A stretch of DNA of 64,000 nt from Hymenobacter sp. DG25A. GTDB lineage: Bacteria; Bacteroidota; Bacteroidia; Cytophagales; Hymenobacteraceae. The DNA lies in assembly GCF_001280305.1 (NCBI RefSeq), contig NZ_CP012623.1:682001-746000 (forward strand), in the 5' to 3' direction. This document shows, in pieces, positions 26,896 through 34,618 of this stretch; position 1 is the stretch's first letter; every line of letters starts with the position of its first letter. Under the pieces are notes generated by a model that was not told the DNA's origin, did not search any database, and worked only from the letters and a program-made list of their open reading frames with translations. The position numbers and the translations under genes were made by a program.

Positions 26896-27360
26896 TTACG
26901 GCTTGCGGCCGGAGGCAATCCGGTCCAGGGCGTCCTGCACGCGGCGGGCGCGGGTTTCGGATTTCTTGGCCCGCTCAATGCCCTGGGCAAACTCTTTGCG
27001 GTGGGTGAAGGAAAGAGCATCGAAGCGCTGGCGCAGGCCGGCGCGGTCAAGGGCCATGGCCAGCTCCTCGGGTACGTTTACGGTGCGCTCTTCCGTGTCG
27101 CGGGAGAGGGTAACGTGCACCGACTGGCTCCAAGATTTGCCAATGGCGTTGCGGATTTGCTTTTGCACCAGCAGGGCATGGTGGCCGTCGCCCATGGGGG
27201 AGAGGCTGCCGCGGTATGGGAAACCATCAATAGTAGCCTGCACGGGCAGCAGGCCGCGCACGCCGTAGGTTTCTTCTACGCTGAAGGGAATCAAAACGAA
27301 AACGCCGCCGGTTTCGGCATCCAGCTCCAGGGGGGCGTCAAAGGTGTGTTCGGGAGTCAA
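26896..27360 (-). CDS. YdeI/OmpD-associated family protein with DUF1905 domain
   Basis: A 154-residue protein. The first half is a DUF1905 beta-barrel-like domain (DAETGGVFVLIPFSVEETYG, VQATIDGFPYRGSL). The second half is the YdeI-type helical domain (FDALSFTHRKEFAQGIERAK). The molecular function is unknown; YdeI relatives have been linked to stress and peptide resistance in enterobacteria. The start is a TTG at 27360; no ATG fits. Confidence 0.82.
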   Translation of the reverse strand: MTPEHTFDAPLELDAETGGVFVLIPFSVEETYGVRGLLPVQATIDGFPYRGSLSPMGDGHHALLVQKQIRNAIGKSWSQSVHVTLSRDTEERTVNVPEELAMALDRAGLRQRFDALSFTHRKEFAQGIERAKKSETRARRVQDALDRIASGRKP

Positions 27361-27448
27361 GGGAATCTATCTGAGTTATTTGATGCGGCAGGCAATTCAT
27401 CTGCGTGCCATTTCTGGTGCCGCATTGCCAAAGAAAAGTGCTTGGTAA

Positions 27449-28456
27449 TTAAGCCGGCTGCTGTCGGTTGGCTTTCAGCTGGGTCACTTCCAGCACGTGT
27501 TGCATAACGCGGGCTACTTCTTCCGTATTTACCTCGCCATGCTGCACGTGGGTGCGGTGCAAAGGTATGTTATAGAGTTGGCGCACGCGGTGGCATATCT
27601 CCTCCGAGTCCATGATAACCAAATCGGCGCGGCGGATGGCCAGGCGCTCCAATGCCTGAATCCAGCCCCGGTCGTCGGTGGTGTTACGGTCGGTGCACAG
27701 GGAGTGCACGTGCAGCACCAGCGGCCGGCCGGTGCGCTGCCGGATTTCCATGGCGGCCAGCCAGGTAGGCCACTCAGCGGCGTAAATCACCTCAAATGGC
27801 TTATCGGCTACTACGGGCGTGGCAAAGCGGGCATACTGTATCACCCGGAAATTCAGGTTGGCCTCCTGGTCCAGCTCATTATTAAGTACGGCCAGCGCAT
27901 GGTGTGGCGTGGTGCGCTCGGCGTTGGCCGGTAGAAGGCTGCGGGTGTCGGCAGGCTTGGCATAAGCAACCGGCTGCTCCAGGGGTTGGCCCTCATCCAG
28001 CGCATTGGCTTCGGCGGCGTCGGGCTCCCCGGCGCTATCCTCGGCATCCAGCAAAGAAGCAGAGAGGAAAGAGCTGGCCGACGTTCCGGTGGAAGTTGTG
28101 GCCGGCTGACCGGCGGAATAGGCGGTAGCTTGCAGGGCCGGAGCCGGAGCAGATTCCCCGGCCGGCGTGGCGCCCAGATAGGGGGCAGCCGGCGTTTTCC
28201 AGGCAGATCTTTCCGTTACCGCGCTGCGGGACTGGTCTACGGCGGACTGCAATTCCTCCACCGACAGGCTGCCGATGACTGTTACATCTGCGCCGGATAT
28301 GGGGGCGGAGGAGGCCGGCAGCGTGGGCAGTATTACCGTAAGCTGGTGGTGGGCTGCCAGCGCGCGGGCCAGCCCTAACGGGGCCGGGGCCGGGTGCTGC
28401 GGAGGGTACATATCATCCCAGCCTAGTAGTAATACCTTCAGGTTAGGGGTTTCCAT
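27449..28456 (-). CDS. GT4 glycogen-synthase-like protein with only the N-terminal domain
   Basis: A 335-residue protein related to the N-terminal half of GT-B glycosyltransferases of the glycogen synthase/GT4 type. It starts LKVLLLGWDDMYPPQHP, like the LGWEFPP start of those enzymes, but the Gly-rich acceptor loop is replaced by APAPLG. After an Ala/Ser/Pro-rich insert (about 85-175) it resumes with FEVIYAAEWPTWLAAMEIRQ, PLVLHVHS and ADLVIMDSEEICHRV, and then stops after HVQHGEVNTEEVARVMQHVL. The whole donor-binding C-domain is missing, and the downstream DNA does not encode it in any frame I could see. It may be a regulatory or acceptor-binding partner, or a relic. A weak hairpin (28488-28522) lies upstream. 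Confidence 0.7.
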   Translation of the reverse strand: METPNLKVLLLGWDDMYPPQHPAPAPLGLARALAAHHQLTVILPTLPASSAPISGADVTVIGSLSVEELQSAVDQSRSAVTERSAWKTPAAPYLGATPAGESAPAPALQATAYSAGQPATTSTGTSASSFLSASLLDAEDSAGEPDAAEANALDEGQPLEQPVAYAKPADTRSLLPANAERTTPHHALAVLNNELDQEANLNFRVIQYARFATPVVADKPFEVIYAAEWPTWLAAMEIRQRTGRPLVLHVHSLCTDRNTTDDRGWIQALERLAIRRADLVIMDSEEICHRVRQLYNIPLHRTHVQHGEVNTEEVARVMQHVLEVTQLKANRQQPA

Positions 28457-28635
28457 GGCGGGGTGTTTGAGGGGGCAGGGGAAAAGTAAAAAGCCGTTGA
28501 ATATACGGGGAAGCGGCTTTTTGGCAATCTACGATTAATGATAGGCAAAATTCCTATGAATCGTTTTTACCTTGCGAAACGAAGCTCGTCTGTCCGGCCC
28601 GGCCGGACATTTTTTTGCCCCGCATCCACACCTTC

Positions 28636-31062
28636 ATGGCCGATTCAATTCAGGATAACAATTACATGATCAACGACCTGGTGTCGCGGAAGCATGAGCA
28701 CTTCCCCGGCAAGGTCATTTCATCCCGAACCACTGACGAAGGTTTTCTTTTCTCTTGTGATAATGGCGTGCAGCTGATGCTGTACGTGGTAACCGATAAA
28801 ATTCTGCGCTTCCGCTACGCGGCGGAAGGTCGTTTTGAGGCTGATTTCAGCTACGCCGTTCCCGCCGACCAGCCCCGCCGCGAGCTGGAATTCCTGGAGT
28901 TCAAGGAAAAACCCGACCACTACCGCATTACCACCGAGCGCCTGATCTGCACCATCAGCAAGGAAAACGCCGGGGTGCGCATTCTGGACCGCTCCGGCAG
29001 TCTGCTTTCGGCCGACGAGAAAGGCTTCCACTGGGAGTACGACTACGAGACCGGCAACGACATCGTGAAGATGAGCAAGCAGGTGCAGAGCGGCGTGCAC
29101 TACTATGGCCTCGGCGACAAGCCCGATAACATGAACCTGCGCGGCAAGCGCTACCAGAACTGGGGCACTGATACGTACGGCTACGTAAAAGGCTCCGACC
29201 CACTCTACAAGAACATTCCGTTTTACCTGGAACTGCACCAGAAAATTGCCCACGGCATTTTCTTCGACAACTCCTTTAAGTCCTTCTTCGACTTTGCCGC
29301 GGAGCGGGCCGATGTAACCAGCTTCTGGGCCATGGGCGGCGAGATGAACTACTACTTCATCTACGGCCCCACGCTCATGGAAGTAACCCAGGAGTATACC
29401 CGCCTCACGTGCCCGCCCGAGCTGCCCCCGCTGTGGGCCCTGGGCTACCACCAGTGCAAGTGGAGCTACTACCCCGAGAGCAACGTAAAGGCCATTGCCC
29501 AGGGCTTCCGCGACCGGAAAATTCCCTGCGACGCTATTTACCTGGACATCGACTACATGGATGGCTTCCGGTGCTTTACTTGGAGCCCCACGCACTTCCC
29601 TGAGCCCAAGCGCATGGTGAAGGAGCTGGCCGAGGATGGCTTCAAAACCATTGTCATCATCGACCCCGGCATTAAGATTGACCCCAACTACCCGGTGTAT
29701 ACCGAGGCATTGGAAAAGGACTACTTCTGCCGCCGCGGCGACGGCCCCCTGATGAAAGGCTCCGTGTGGCCCGGCCTCTGCAACTTCCCCGATTTCACCC
29801 GCCCCACCGTGCGCGAGTGGTGGGCCGGCCTGTTCAAGGGCCTCATTGAGGAAACCGGCGTGAAGGGCGTTTGGAACGATATGAACGAGCCCGCCGTGTT
29901 CGAGAAAGGCACTTTCCCGGACGATGTGCGCTTTGACTACGACGGCCACCCCGGCACCCACCGCAAAGCCCACAACGTGTACGGCATGCAAATGGCCCGC
30001 GCCACCAACGAGGGCGTGAAGCGCTTTTCCTATCCAAACCGCCCGTTCACCATCACGCGCAGCACCTACGCCGGCGGGCAGCGCTACTCTTCCGGCTGGA
30101 CCGGCGACAACATTGCCTCCTGGGAGCACCTGTGGCTGGCCAACATTCAGTGCCAGCGCCTGAGCATTTCCGGCTTCTCCTTTGTGGGCTCGGATGTAGG
30201 CGGCTTTATTGATACCCCCGATGGCGAGCTGTACGTGCGCTGGGTAGCACTGGCGGCCTTCCACCCGTTCTTCCGCACCCACAGCAGTGGCGACCACGGC
30301 GACCAGGAGCCCTGGTCGTTCGGGCAGGAGTTCTGCGACCTGGCCAAGTCGTTTATCGAGCTGCGTTACCGCCTGCTGCCCTACATGTACACCACCTTCT
30401 GGCAGTACGTGCAGGAAGGCACGCCCATGCTGCGCCCCCTGGCTTTCCTCGACCAGAACGATACCGACACGTACCTGCGCATGGCTGAGTTTGCGCTGGG
30501 CGACCACCTGCTGGTGTGCCCCATCACGCAGGCCGGTGCCGATGGCCGCTGGATGTATCTGCCGCGCGGCAACTGGTTCTACTACTGGACCGATGAGCCC
30601 AAAGGCGGCGGGGCCGAAGTGTGGGCCAGCGCCGGCCTGGACCGGATTCCACTGTTCGTGCGCGCCGGTGCCGTTATTCCTTTCTACCCCCTCATGCAGT
30701 ACGTGGGCGAGAAAGTGGTAGAGCAGCTCATACTGCACGTGTACTACACCGAAGGCGAAGAGCTGAGCGTGCTCTACGAGGACGGCGGTGAAGGCTACGG
30801 CTACGCCAAAGGCCAGAGCACCACGCGCCACTTCCGGGTGCAGGGCAACGATAACACCTTCAGCCTGAAGCAGGAAATTGCGGGCCCTTTCGAGCCAACC
30901 TACGAAACCTACAGCGTAGTGCTGCACGGCCTGCCCTTCGCGCCCGCCACGGTAACCGTGGATGGCCAGCCCGCAGAAGCCACACAGGGCGTAACTGAAG
31001 CCGGCCTCACGCTGCCACATGTTATTGTGTCGGCAGGCTTTGGTGAGTTGATTATCAAGTAA
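28636..31062 (+). CDS. GH31 alpha-glucosidase, cytoplasmic
   Basis: An 808-residue alpha-glucosidase without a signal peptide, so it probably processes internal maltodextrins or glycogen fragments. An N-terminal beta-sandwich (SGVHYYGLGDKPDNMNLRG) is followed by the barrel with DAIYLDIDYMDGFRCFTW, the nucleophile Asp415 in VWNDMNEP, the acid/base Asp491 in GWTGDNIASW and the FVGSDVGGF motif, then two beta domains. The ATG at 28636 is preferred over an in-frame TTG at 28615. It is divergent from the GT4-like gene (179 bp) and ends in a strong shared terminator. It is a different branch from the secreted GH31 at 18962. Confidence 0.93.
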   Translation: MADSIQDNNYMINDLVSRKHEHFPGKVISSRTTDEGFLFSCDNGVQLMLYVVTDKILRFRYAAEGRFEADFSYAVPADQPRRELEFLEFKEKPDHYRITTERLICTISKENAGVRILDRSGSLLSADEKGFHWEYDYETGNDIVKMSKQVQSGVHYYGLGDKPDNMNLRGKRYQNWGTDTYGYVKGSDPLYKNIPFYLELHQKIAHGIFFDNSFKSFFDFAAERADVTSFWAMGGEMNYYFIYGPTLMEVTQEYTRLTCPPELPPLWALGYHQCKWSYYPESNVKAIAQGFRDRKIPCDAIYLDIDYMDGFRCFTWSPTHFPEPKRMVKELAEDGFKTIVIIDPGIKIDPNYPVYTEALEKDYFCRRGDGPLMKGSVWPGLCNFPDFTRPTVREWWAGLFKGLIEETGVKGVWNDMNEPAVFEKGTFPDDVRFDYDGHPGTHRKAHNVYGMQMARATNEGVKRFSYPNRPFTITRSTYAGGQRYSSGWTGDNIASWEHLWLANIQCQRLSISGFSFVGSDVGGFIDTPDGELYVRWVALAAFHPFFRTHSSGDHGDQEPWSFGQEFCDLAKSFIELRYRLLPYMYTTFWQYVQEGTPMLRPLAFLDQNDTDTYLRMAEFALGDHLLVCPITQAGADGRWMYLPRGNWFYYWTDEPKGGGAEVWASAGLDRIPLFVRAGAVIPFYPLMQYVGEKVVEQLILHVYYTEGEELSVLYEDGGEGYGYAKGQSTTRHFRVQGNDNTFSLKQEIAGPFEPTYETYSVVLHGLPFAPATVTVDGQPAEATQGVTEAGLTLPHVIVSAGFGELIIK

Positions 31063-31070
31063 AAAATTAA

Positions 31071-31135
31071 AATCTCTGCTTATGAAAAAAGGACCCATGC
31101 TGACTAGTTTGGGTCCTTTTTCATAAGCAGAGATT
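31071..31135. terminator. Long bidirectional terminator
   Basis: Arms 31071-31097 (AATCTCTGCTTATGAAAAAA, then GGACCCA) and 31110-31135 pair over 26 bp with a single bulged A. It serves the GH31 gene and the convergent hydrolase, whose last stop-codon base lies inside the right arm. Confidence 0.9.
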
Positions 31136-32265
31136 CAACTCCGGATATTCTCCTTCAGATACTGGTACACCTGCTCATTGGAAATCAGGGAGCCGTGGTG
31201 CTGCTGCGCAAACGTGCGCGTGCTTACCTGCACATCGGGCGGCAGGGCGGGGTCGCCGAAAACGGTGCCGATAGCGCTGCCGGCCCCCACCAGCCCGTCG
31301 CCGAAGTAATGGGCCAGGGCCGAGGCGGTGGATTTTAGCAGGGAGCCCACCAGAATATGGTAGTGCACCCCGGGCAGGGGCGGCACCAGGGTGCGCGGGG
31401 GCAATAGGTGGTCGGCGTGCGGGTGCTGCCAGTCTTCGTCTACCAGCCGGGCGTAGCGCAGGTCTTTGATGCCATTGCTGCGCCGGTCTATCAGGTCGCT
31501 CACAAAGCGGGTGGGGCGCAAGTTAATCTTGCGCAGCACCATGGAGGTGAGGTAGCTGTTCTGCTCCAGAAAGGAGCCCTCATTGGGGACGCCCAGCAGA
31601 AACACCGTTTTCAAATGCTTTACCCAGCTAACAGCCGGCCGGCTTTCTCCTGAAGAAGACTCCGGGGCGGATGCAGCCGCATCCTGTGTTCCGTAATACC
31701 CTGCAGAGCGAATAACCAGGCCGCCCATGCTGTGCCCCACCAGCACCAGCTCCTGCGTGGCCTCCGGATAGGTGGCTACCAGCTCCGTGAGCAGCTGGCT
31801 AAGCAGGTGTCCGTTTTCTGAAATGTGCAGGCCGGAGTTGAAGCGTACATACAGGCAGTGCACCGGCAGCTCCCGGTGCAGGCGCGGGCCAAAGCGCGGC
31901 GCCGCGCCGGCGCCGGTTTGCCAGAGGAGTTCGTCGCCCATCAGCCCGTGCAGGAATATCACGGTTTTGTGGCGGTCGGGGGAAAGGTGCAGGTGGGAGA
32001 CGGGTACATCGGCGCCGTGGCGGCGGAAGCTCATTTGAATGGTCCGCGGGTCGTGGCGGGCGGCCAGCTGGTCGCCGAAGGCGCCGTTGAGCACCGGTAG
32101 GGTAAAGTGCCGGTTGGCCAGGGAGGTCTGGTATAGGTAGCTCAGGCCACTGCCGGGCCAGCCGGCCGCCTTGCGGGCGGCTGCGCCCAGCTTTTGCCAG
32201 CGAGAAGGTGGCTTGGGGCTGGAGGCGTCATCAGGGGGCAGAGAAGGGGGAGGAGTATCAGGCAC
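31135..32265 (-). CDS. Alpha/beta-hydrolase, lipase/esterase-like
   Basis: A serine hydrolase of about 376 residues with the PGAP1/lipase-like pattern: oxyanion segment VIFLHGLMGDELLW, nucleophile elbow LVLVGHSMGGLVIRS, a likely acid in the DGLVGAGSA region and the catalytic His in QQHHGSLIS. No clear signal peptide. I chose the GTG at 32265. A longer TTG start at 32361 would overlap the rhomboid gene and include the -7 box TAAATTTG. The segment FLLGVPNEGSFLEQN resembles triacylglycerol lipases. The substrate is unknown. The gene follows rhomboid by 59 bp. Confidence 0.82.
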   Translation of the reverse strand: MPDTPPPSLPPDDASSPKPPSRWQKLGAAARKAAGWPGSGLSYLYQTSLANRHFTLPVLNGAFGDQLAARHDPRTIQMSFRRHGADVPVSHLHLSPDRHKTVIFLHGLMGDELLWQTGAGAAPRFGPRLHRELPVHCLYVRFNSGLHISENGHLLSQLLTELVATYPEATQELVLVGHSMGGLVIRSAGYYGTQDAAASAPESSSGESRPAVSWVKHLKTVFLLGVPNEGSFLEQNSYLTSMVLRKINLRPTRFVSDLIDRRSNGIKDLRYARLVDEDWQHPHADHLLPPRTLVPPLPGVHYHILVGSLLKSTASALAHYFGDGLVGAGSAIGTVFGDPALPPDVQVSTRTFAQQHHGSLISNEQVYQYLKENIRS

Positions 32266-32283
32266 AGCAGCAACGGTATAAAG

Positions 32284-32291
32284 CAAATTTA
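32284..32291 (-). promoter_or_regulatory. -7 promoter box TAAATTTG upstream of the hydrolase gene
   Basis: Perfect TAnnTTTG match on the minus strand between the rhomboid stop and the preferred GTG start at 32265. It suggests the hydrolase has its own promoter. Confidence 0.5.
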
Positions 32292-32324
32292 CGCCAGAAA
32301 TACCCGGCACCTCACTACGGACAC

Positions 32325-33179
32325 TCAGATGGTGGGCTGCGCGGGGAAAAGCCTGCTCCAAATACCCAGCACCACCCCGGCTACCAGCCCCAGCAGCAGG
32401 CCGCCCAGGTGCGCCGCATTATCTACGGAGGGTTGCTGCAGGCCGTAGGTCAGGCTGGTGGCGGTTACCAAAAGCGTATTCACCAGCAAAGCCAGCCGCT
32501 GAGGGCGCGTAAGATGCCGGGCGCCCGTGGCTACCAGGGCCAAGAGCAGGCCATACAACCCAAAAATAGCGCCGGAGGCTCCTACGCCGTTCACGCCCCC
32601 GGTGTGCCACCACAGGCTAAGCATATTGCCGGCCACCCCACTCAGCAAGTACACCAGCAACAGCCGCCAGCGGCCCACCAGCGGCTCGGCCAGCACCCCA
32701 ATAAACACCAGGGCGTAGCTGTTGAGAAGCAGGTGCGTAAGGCCGCCGTGCAGAAAGCAGGCCGTAAACAGCCGCCACCACTGCCCGTGCAGGGTAAGCG
32801 GGGAAAAGTTGGAGCCCCACCGAATAAGGTCGGGGCCGGCCGGGTGCAGCACGTTGGTTCCCTGCGCTACCATCCATCCAAAAACCGCCAGATTCAGCCA
32901 CAGCAACAGGGGCGTGATGAAATAGCTGCCGCCGGGCCGGAACACCCGGCTGGCCTGCGCCCACCAGGAAGGCTGTACTGGCTCTTCCTGCTGATGAGAA
33001 GCTCTGGGAGTATGGGACTGCTGTGGCAGCTCGGACGGAACCAGGCCGCGCCGCTGCAGCTCCTGCAAAGCCCCGTGGCCCAGCTCCGGCGGATAGCGCC
33101 GGGCATGCTGCGCCAGGTACAGCAATTCAGCATCACTGAGGTGGGCAAAATCGGTGAGCGGGTCTTCGGCGGGCAGCAT
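32325..33179 (-). CDS. Rhomboid family intramembrane serine protease
   Basis: Cleaves transmembrane segments of other proteins within the membrane. The 284-residue protein has a cytoplasmic N-terminal segment and a six-helix rhomboid core: WWRLFTACFLHGGLTHLLLN (L1 loop and HxxxN), the catalytic Ser202 in GASGAIFG and His257 in DNAAHLGGLLLG. Residues about 15-45 (SDAELLYLAQHARRYPPELG, then QELQRRG) form a small helical module that recurs in the next gene upstream. Substrates are unknown. It probably shares a transcript with the gene at 34046, 54 bp away. Confidence 0.93.
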   Translation of the reverse strand: MLPAEDPLTDFAHLSDAELLYLAQHARRYPPELGHGALQELQRRGLVPSELPQQSHTPRASHQQEEPVQPSWWAQASRVFRPGGSYFITPLLLWLNLAVFGWMVAQGTNVLHPAGPDLIRWGSNFSPLTLHGQWWRLFTACFLHGGLTHLLLNSYALVFIGVLAEPLVGRWRLLLVYLLSGVAGNMLSLWWHTGGVNGVGASGAIFGLYGLLLALVATGARHLTRPQRLALLVNTLLVTATSLTYGLQQPSVDNAAHLGGLLLGLVAGVVLGIWSRLFPAQPTI

Positions 33180-33233
33180 AGATGTATAGAACAGCGTGGC
33201 TTACCGAAGGTTGAGTTTACCGGGGTGGCCGGG

Positions 33234-34046
33234 TTATTTGCCCAGCGTCATGTGCAGGGTAGTGGTTTTGCCCTGCAACTCCGTCAGCAGCTGGGGCACG
33301 GAGGCCAGGGCTATTCGTATCTGCTCGTTCAGGGGCGGGTTGCCCAGCTGGTAGTTGCCGCGCATCAGGGTAAGGGCCGTCATTTCGCGCTGGGCAATGT
33401 CCTGCATAATGTCCACGCGGGCTTGCATAATGGGCTTCAGGTTGTGGTTATACACCAGCACGCTGGTGAGCTTGCGCCACTCCTGATAGGTTAAATCAAC
33501 TTGGCTGGGGAAGTTGGAATCGATGCGGCCGGCCGTTGCTTCTTTGGTTAAATAGGCTGATTGATGCTGCGCAGTCCAGAAGCGCTGCGCCAGAATCAGG
33601 TACTTGCGCGTGGCCTTTTCGTCGCGGCGGGCTGCGGCCGGCAGCAGCTGCAGCATGCGCTGCACGCTGGCCTCCGTTTGGGCCGTAAAGTTGGGAATGG
33701 GGCGCGAGGCCACGGTTTCCAGAACGGCCGGGCCGGATTTGCCATCCTCGGAAGTACGCTTTGCCGGCATATGCCACCAGTACAGCACCGCGCCGCCCAC
33801 AAAGAGCAGAATAGTCAGGACGGCGGCCCAGTTAATGCGCGAGCCAGAATCCGTATCCCATTCCATCTGGGCGTCCTGGGTATCAGCAATAGCCTGGCGA
33901 GGATTTACCCCCCGTTGGCGCAGCTCGTGCTGGGCGGCGGTTACTAAGGTCTCGTGGTATAAGCTGGGGTTGCGAATCAGAAATAAAAGCTCTTCGGTAG
34001 TTTTCTGGGTCAGGAAATCAGAACCAGCAGTACTGGAAGTTGACAT
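33234..34046 (-). CDS. One-TM protein of unknown function sharing the rhomboid's N-terminal module
   Basis: A 270-residue protein starting at the ATG at 34046 (MSTSSTAGSDFLTQ). Residues 17-46 (TTEELLFLIRNPSLYHETL, then HELRQRG) align without gaps to the N-terminal module of the adjacent rhomboid protein. One transmembrane helix follows (about 72-91, INWAAVLTILLFVGGAVLYW). The rest is a mostly helical domain, probably outside the cytoplasm (VDIMQDIAQREMTALTLMRG). No catalytic motif is seen. It lies upstream of rhomboid on the same strand and could be its partner or substrate; that is a guess. Confidence 0.75.
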   Translation of the reverse strand: MSTSSTAGSDFLTQKTTEELLFLIRNPSLYHETLVTAAQHELRQRGVNPRQAIADTQDAQMEWDTDSGSRINWAAVLTILLFVGGAVLYWWHMPAKRTSEDGKSGPAVLETVASRPIPNFTAQTEASVQRMLQLLPAAARRDEKATRKYLILAQRFWTAQHQSAYLTKEATAGRIDSNFPSQVDLTYQEWRKLTSVLVYNHNLKPIMQARVDIMQDIAQREMTALTLMRGNYQLGNPPLNEQIRIALASVPQLLTELQGKTTTLHMTLGK

Positions 34047-34188
34047 CGGGGCAAAGAATAGCGAATGAATAAAATGATAAAGCAGCAAGATACAGGGAAA
34101 CCTGGGCTCAACCACCCGGCGCAGGCCGCGTATAGCCGGAAATACGCAGGCCTCGCATCCTTCTAAATACCCTAAATAGTATACCCGT

Positions 34189-34428
34189 ATGCAAAATAAC
34201 CCACAGCCCACCGACAGCACCCAGCCCGAAAAGTCAGCGGAATCGGCCAAGCCCAACACCAAGCAGCCCACTGAAGGGCAACCCCAGCCCACCAGCACCC
34301 AGGAAGACATGGGAGATGGGGAAGGCATCCGGGGCGGCTACGGCAACTCAGACCAAACCAACGGCATGGAAGGCGGCGACGACCCGCAGCCACACAACGA
34401 CCTCACGCGCCGCGGAGTAGGCGACTAA
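34189..34428 (+). CDS. Small hydrophilic low-complexity protein
   Basis: A 79-residue protein rich in Gln, Pro, Gly, Asp, Ser and Thr, with no hydrophobic core and no signal, so it is predicted to be disordered. The middle has GEGIRGGYGNSDQTNGM and the end is DLTRRGVGD. An AT-rich upstream stretch (34165-34185) and a hairpin terminator after the stop support expression. Such short disordered proteins occur in stress-tolerant bacteria; no function can be assigned. Confidence 0.55.
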   Translation: MQNNPQPTDSTQPEKSAESAKPNTKQPTEGQPQPTSTQEDMGDGEGIRGGYGNSDQTNGMEGGDDPQPHNDLTRRGVGD

Positions 34429-34460
34429 CCCCCCGGCCGCTTTGTAATTTATATAGGATA

Positions 34461-34500
34461 ACAGCCTCAGGCCTAGCGTGGTCTGGGGCTGTTTTGTTTT
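34461..34500 (+). terminator. Hairpin terminator after the small hydrophilic gene
   Basis: ACAGCCTCAGGCC (34461-34473) pairs with GGTCTGGGGCTGT (34480-34492) with two non-Watson-Crick positions, followed by TTTGTTTT. Confidence 0.8.
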
Positions 34501-34618
34501 ATAATCATGGCCGGATAAAGTTGTTTTTAGAGCCAATCCAGGCACATTTGGGTGTAAATTTTTCCGGTAAAGCAACTCAGGCTGCGTAATTTCGAGGCAT
34601 CTTACTCGTTTGGTGCTG

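Noticed and set aside
27361-28456. Frameshift hypothesis for the missing glycosyltransferase C-domain
   Set aside because: No GT-B C-domain motifs appear in any frame of the downstream 90 bp or in the neighbouring gene, so a simple frameshift does not explain the short protein.
28720-31098. 792-codon open frame antisense to the cytoplasmic GH31
   Set aside because: It mirrors the codons of a well-supported enzyme; its translation is His/Val/Ala-rich with no family motif.
32266-32361. Longer N-terminus of the alpha/beta-hydrolase from TTG 32361
   Set aside because: It would overlap the rhomboid gene and contain the -7 box TAAATTTG; the added residues look non-conserved.
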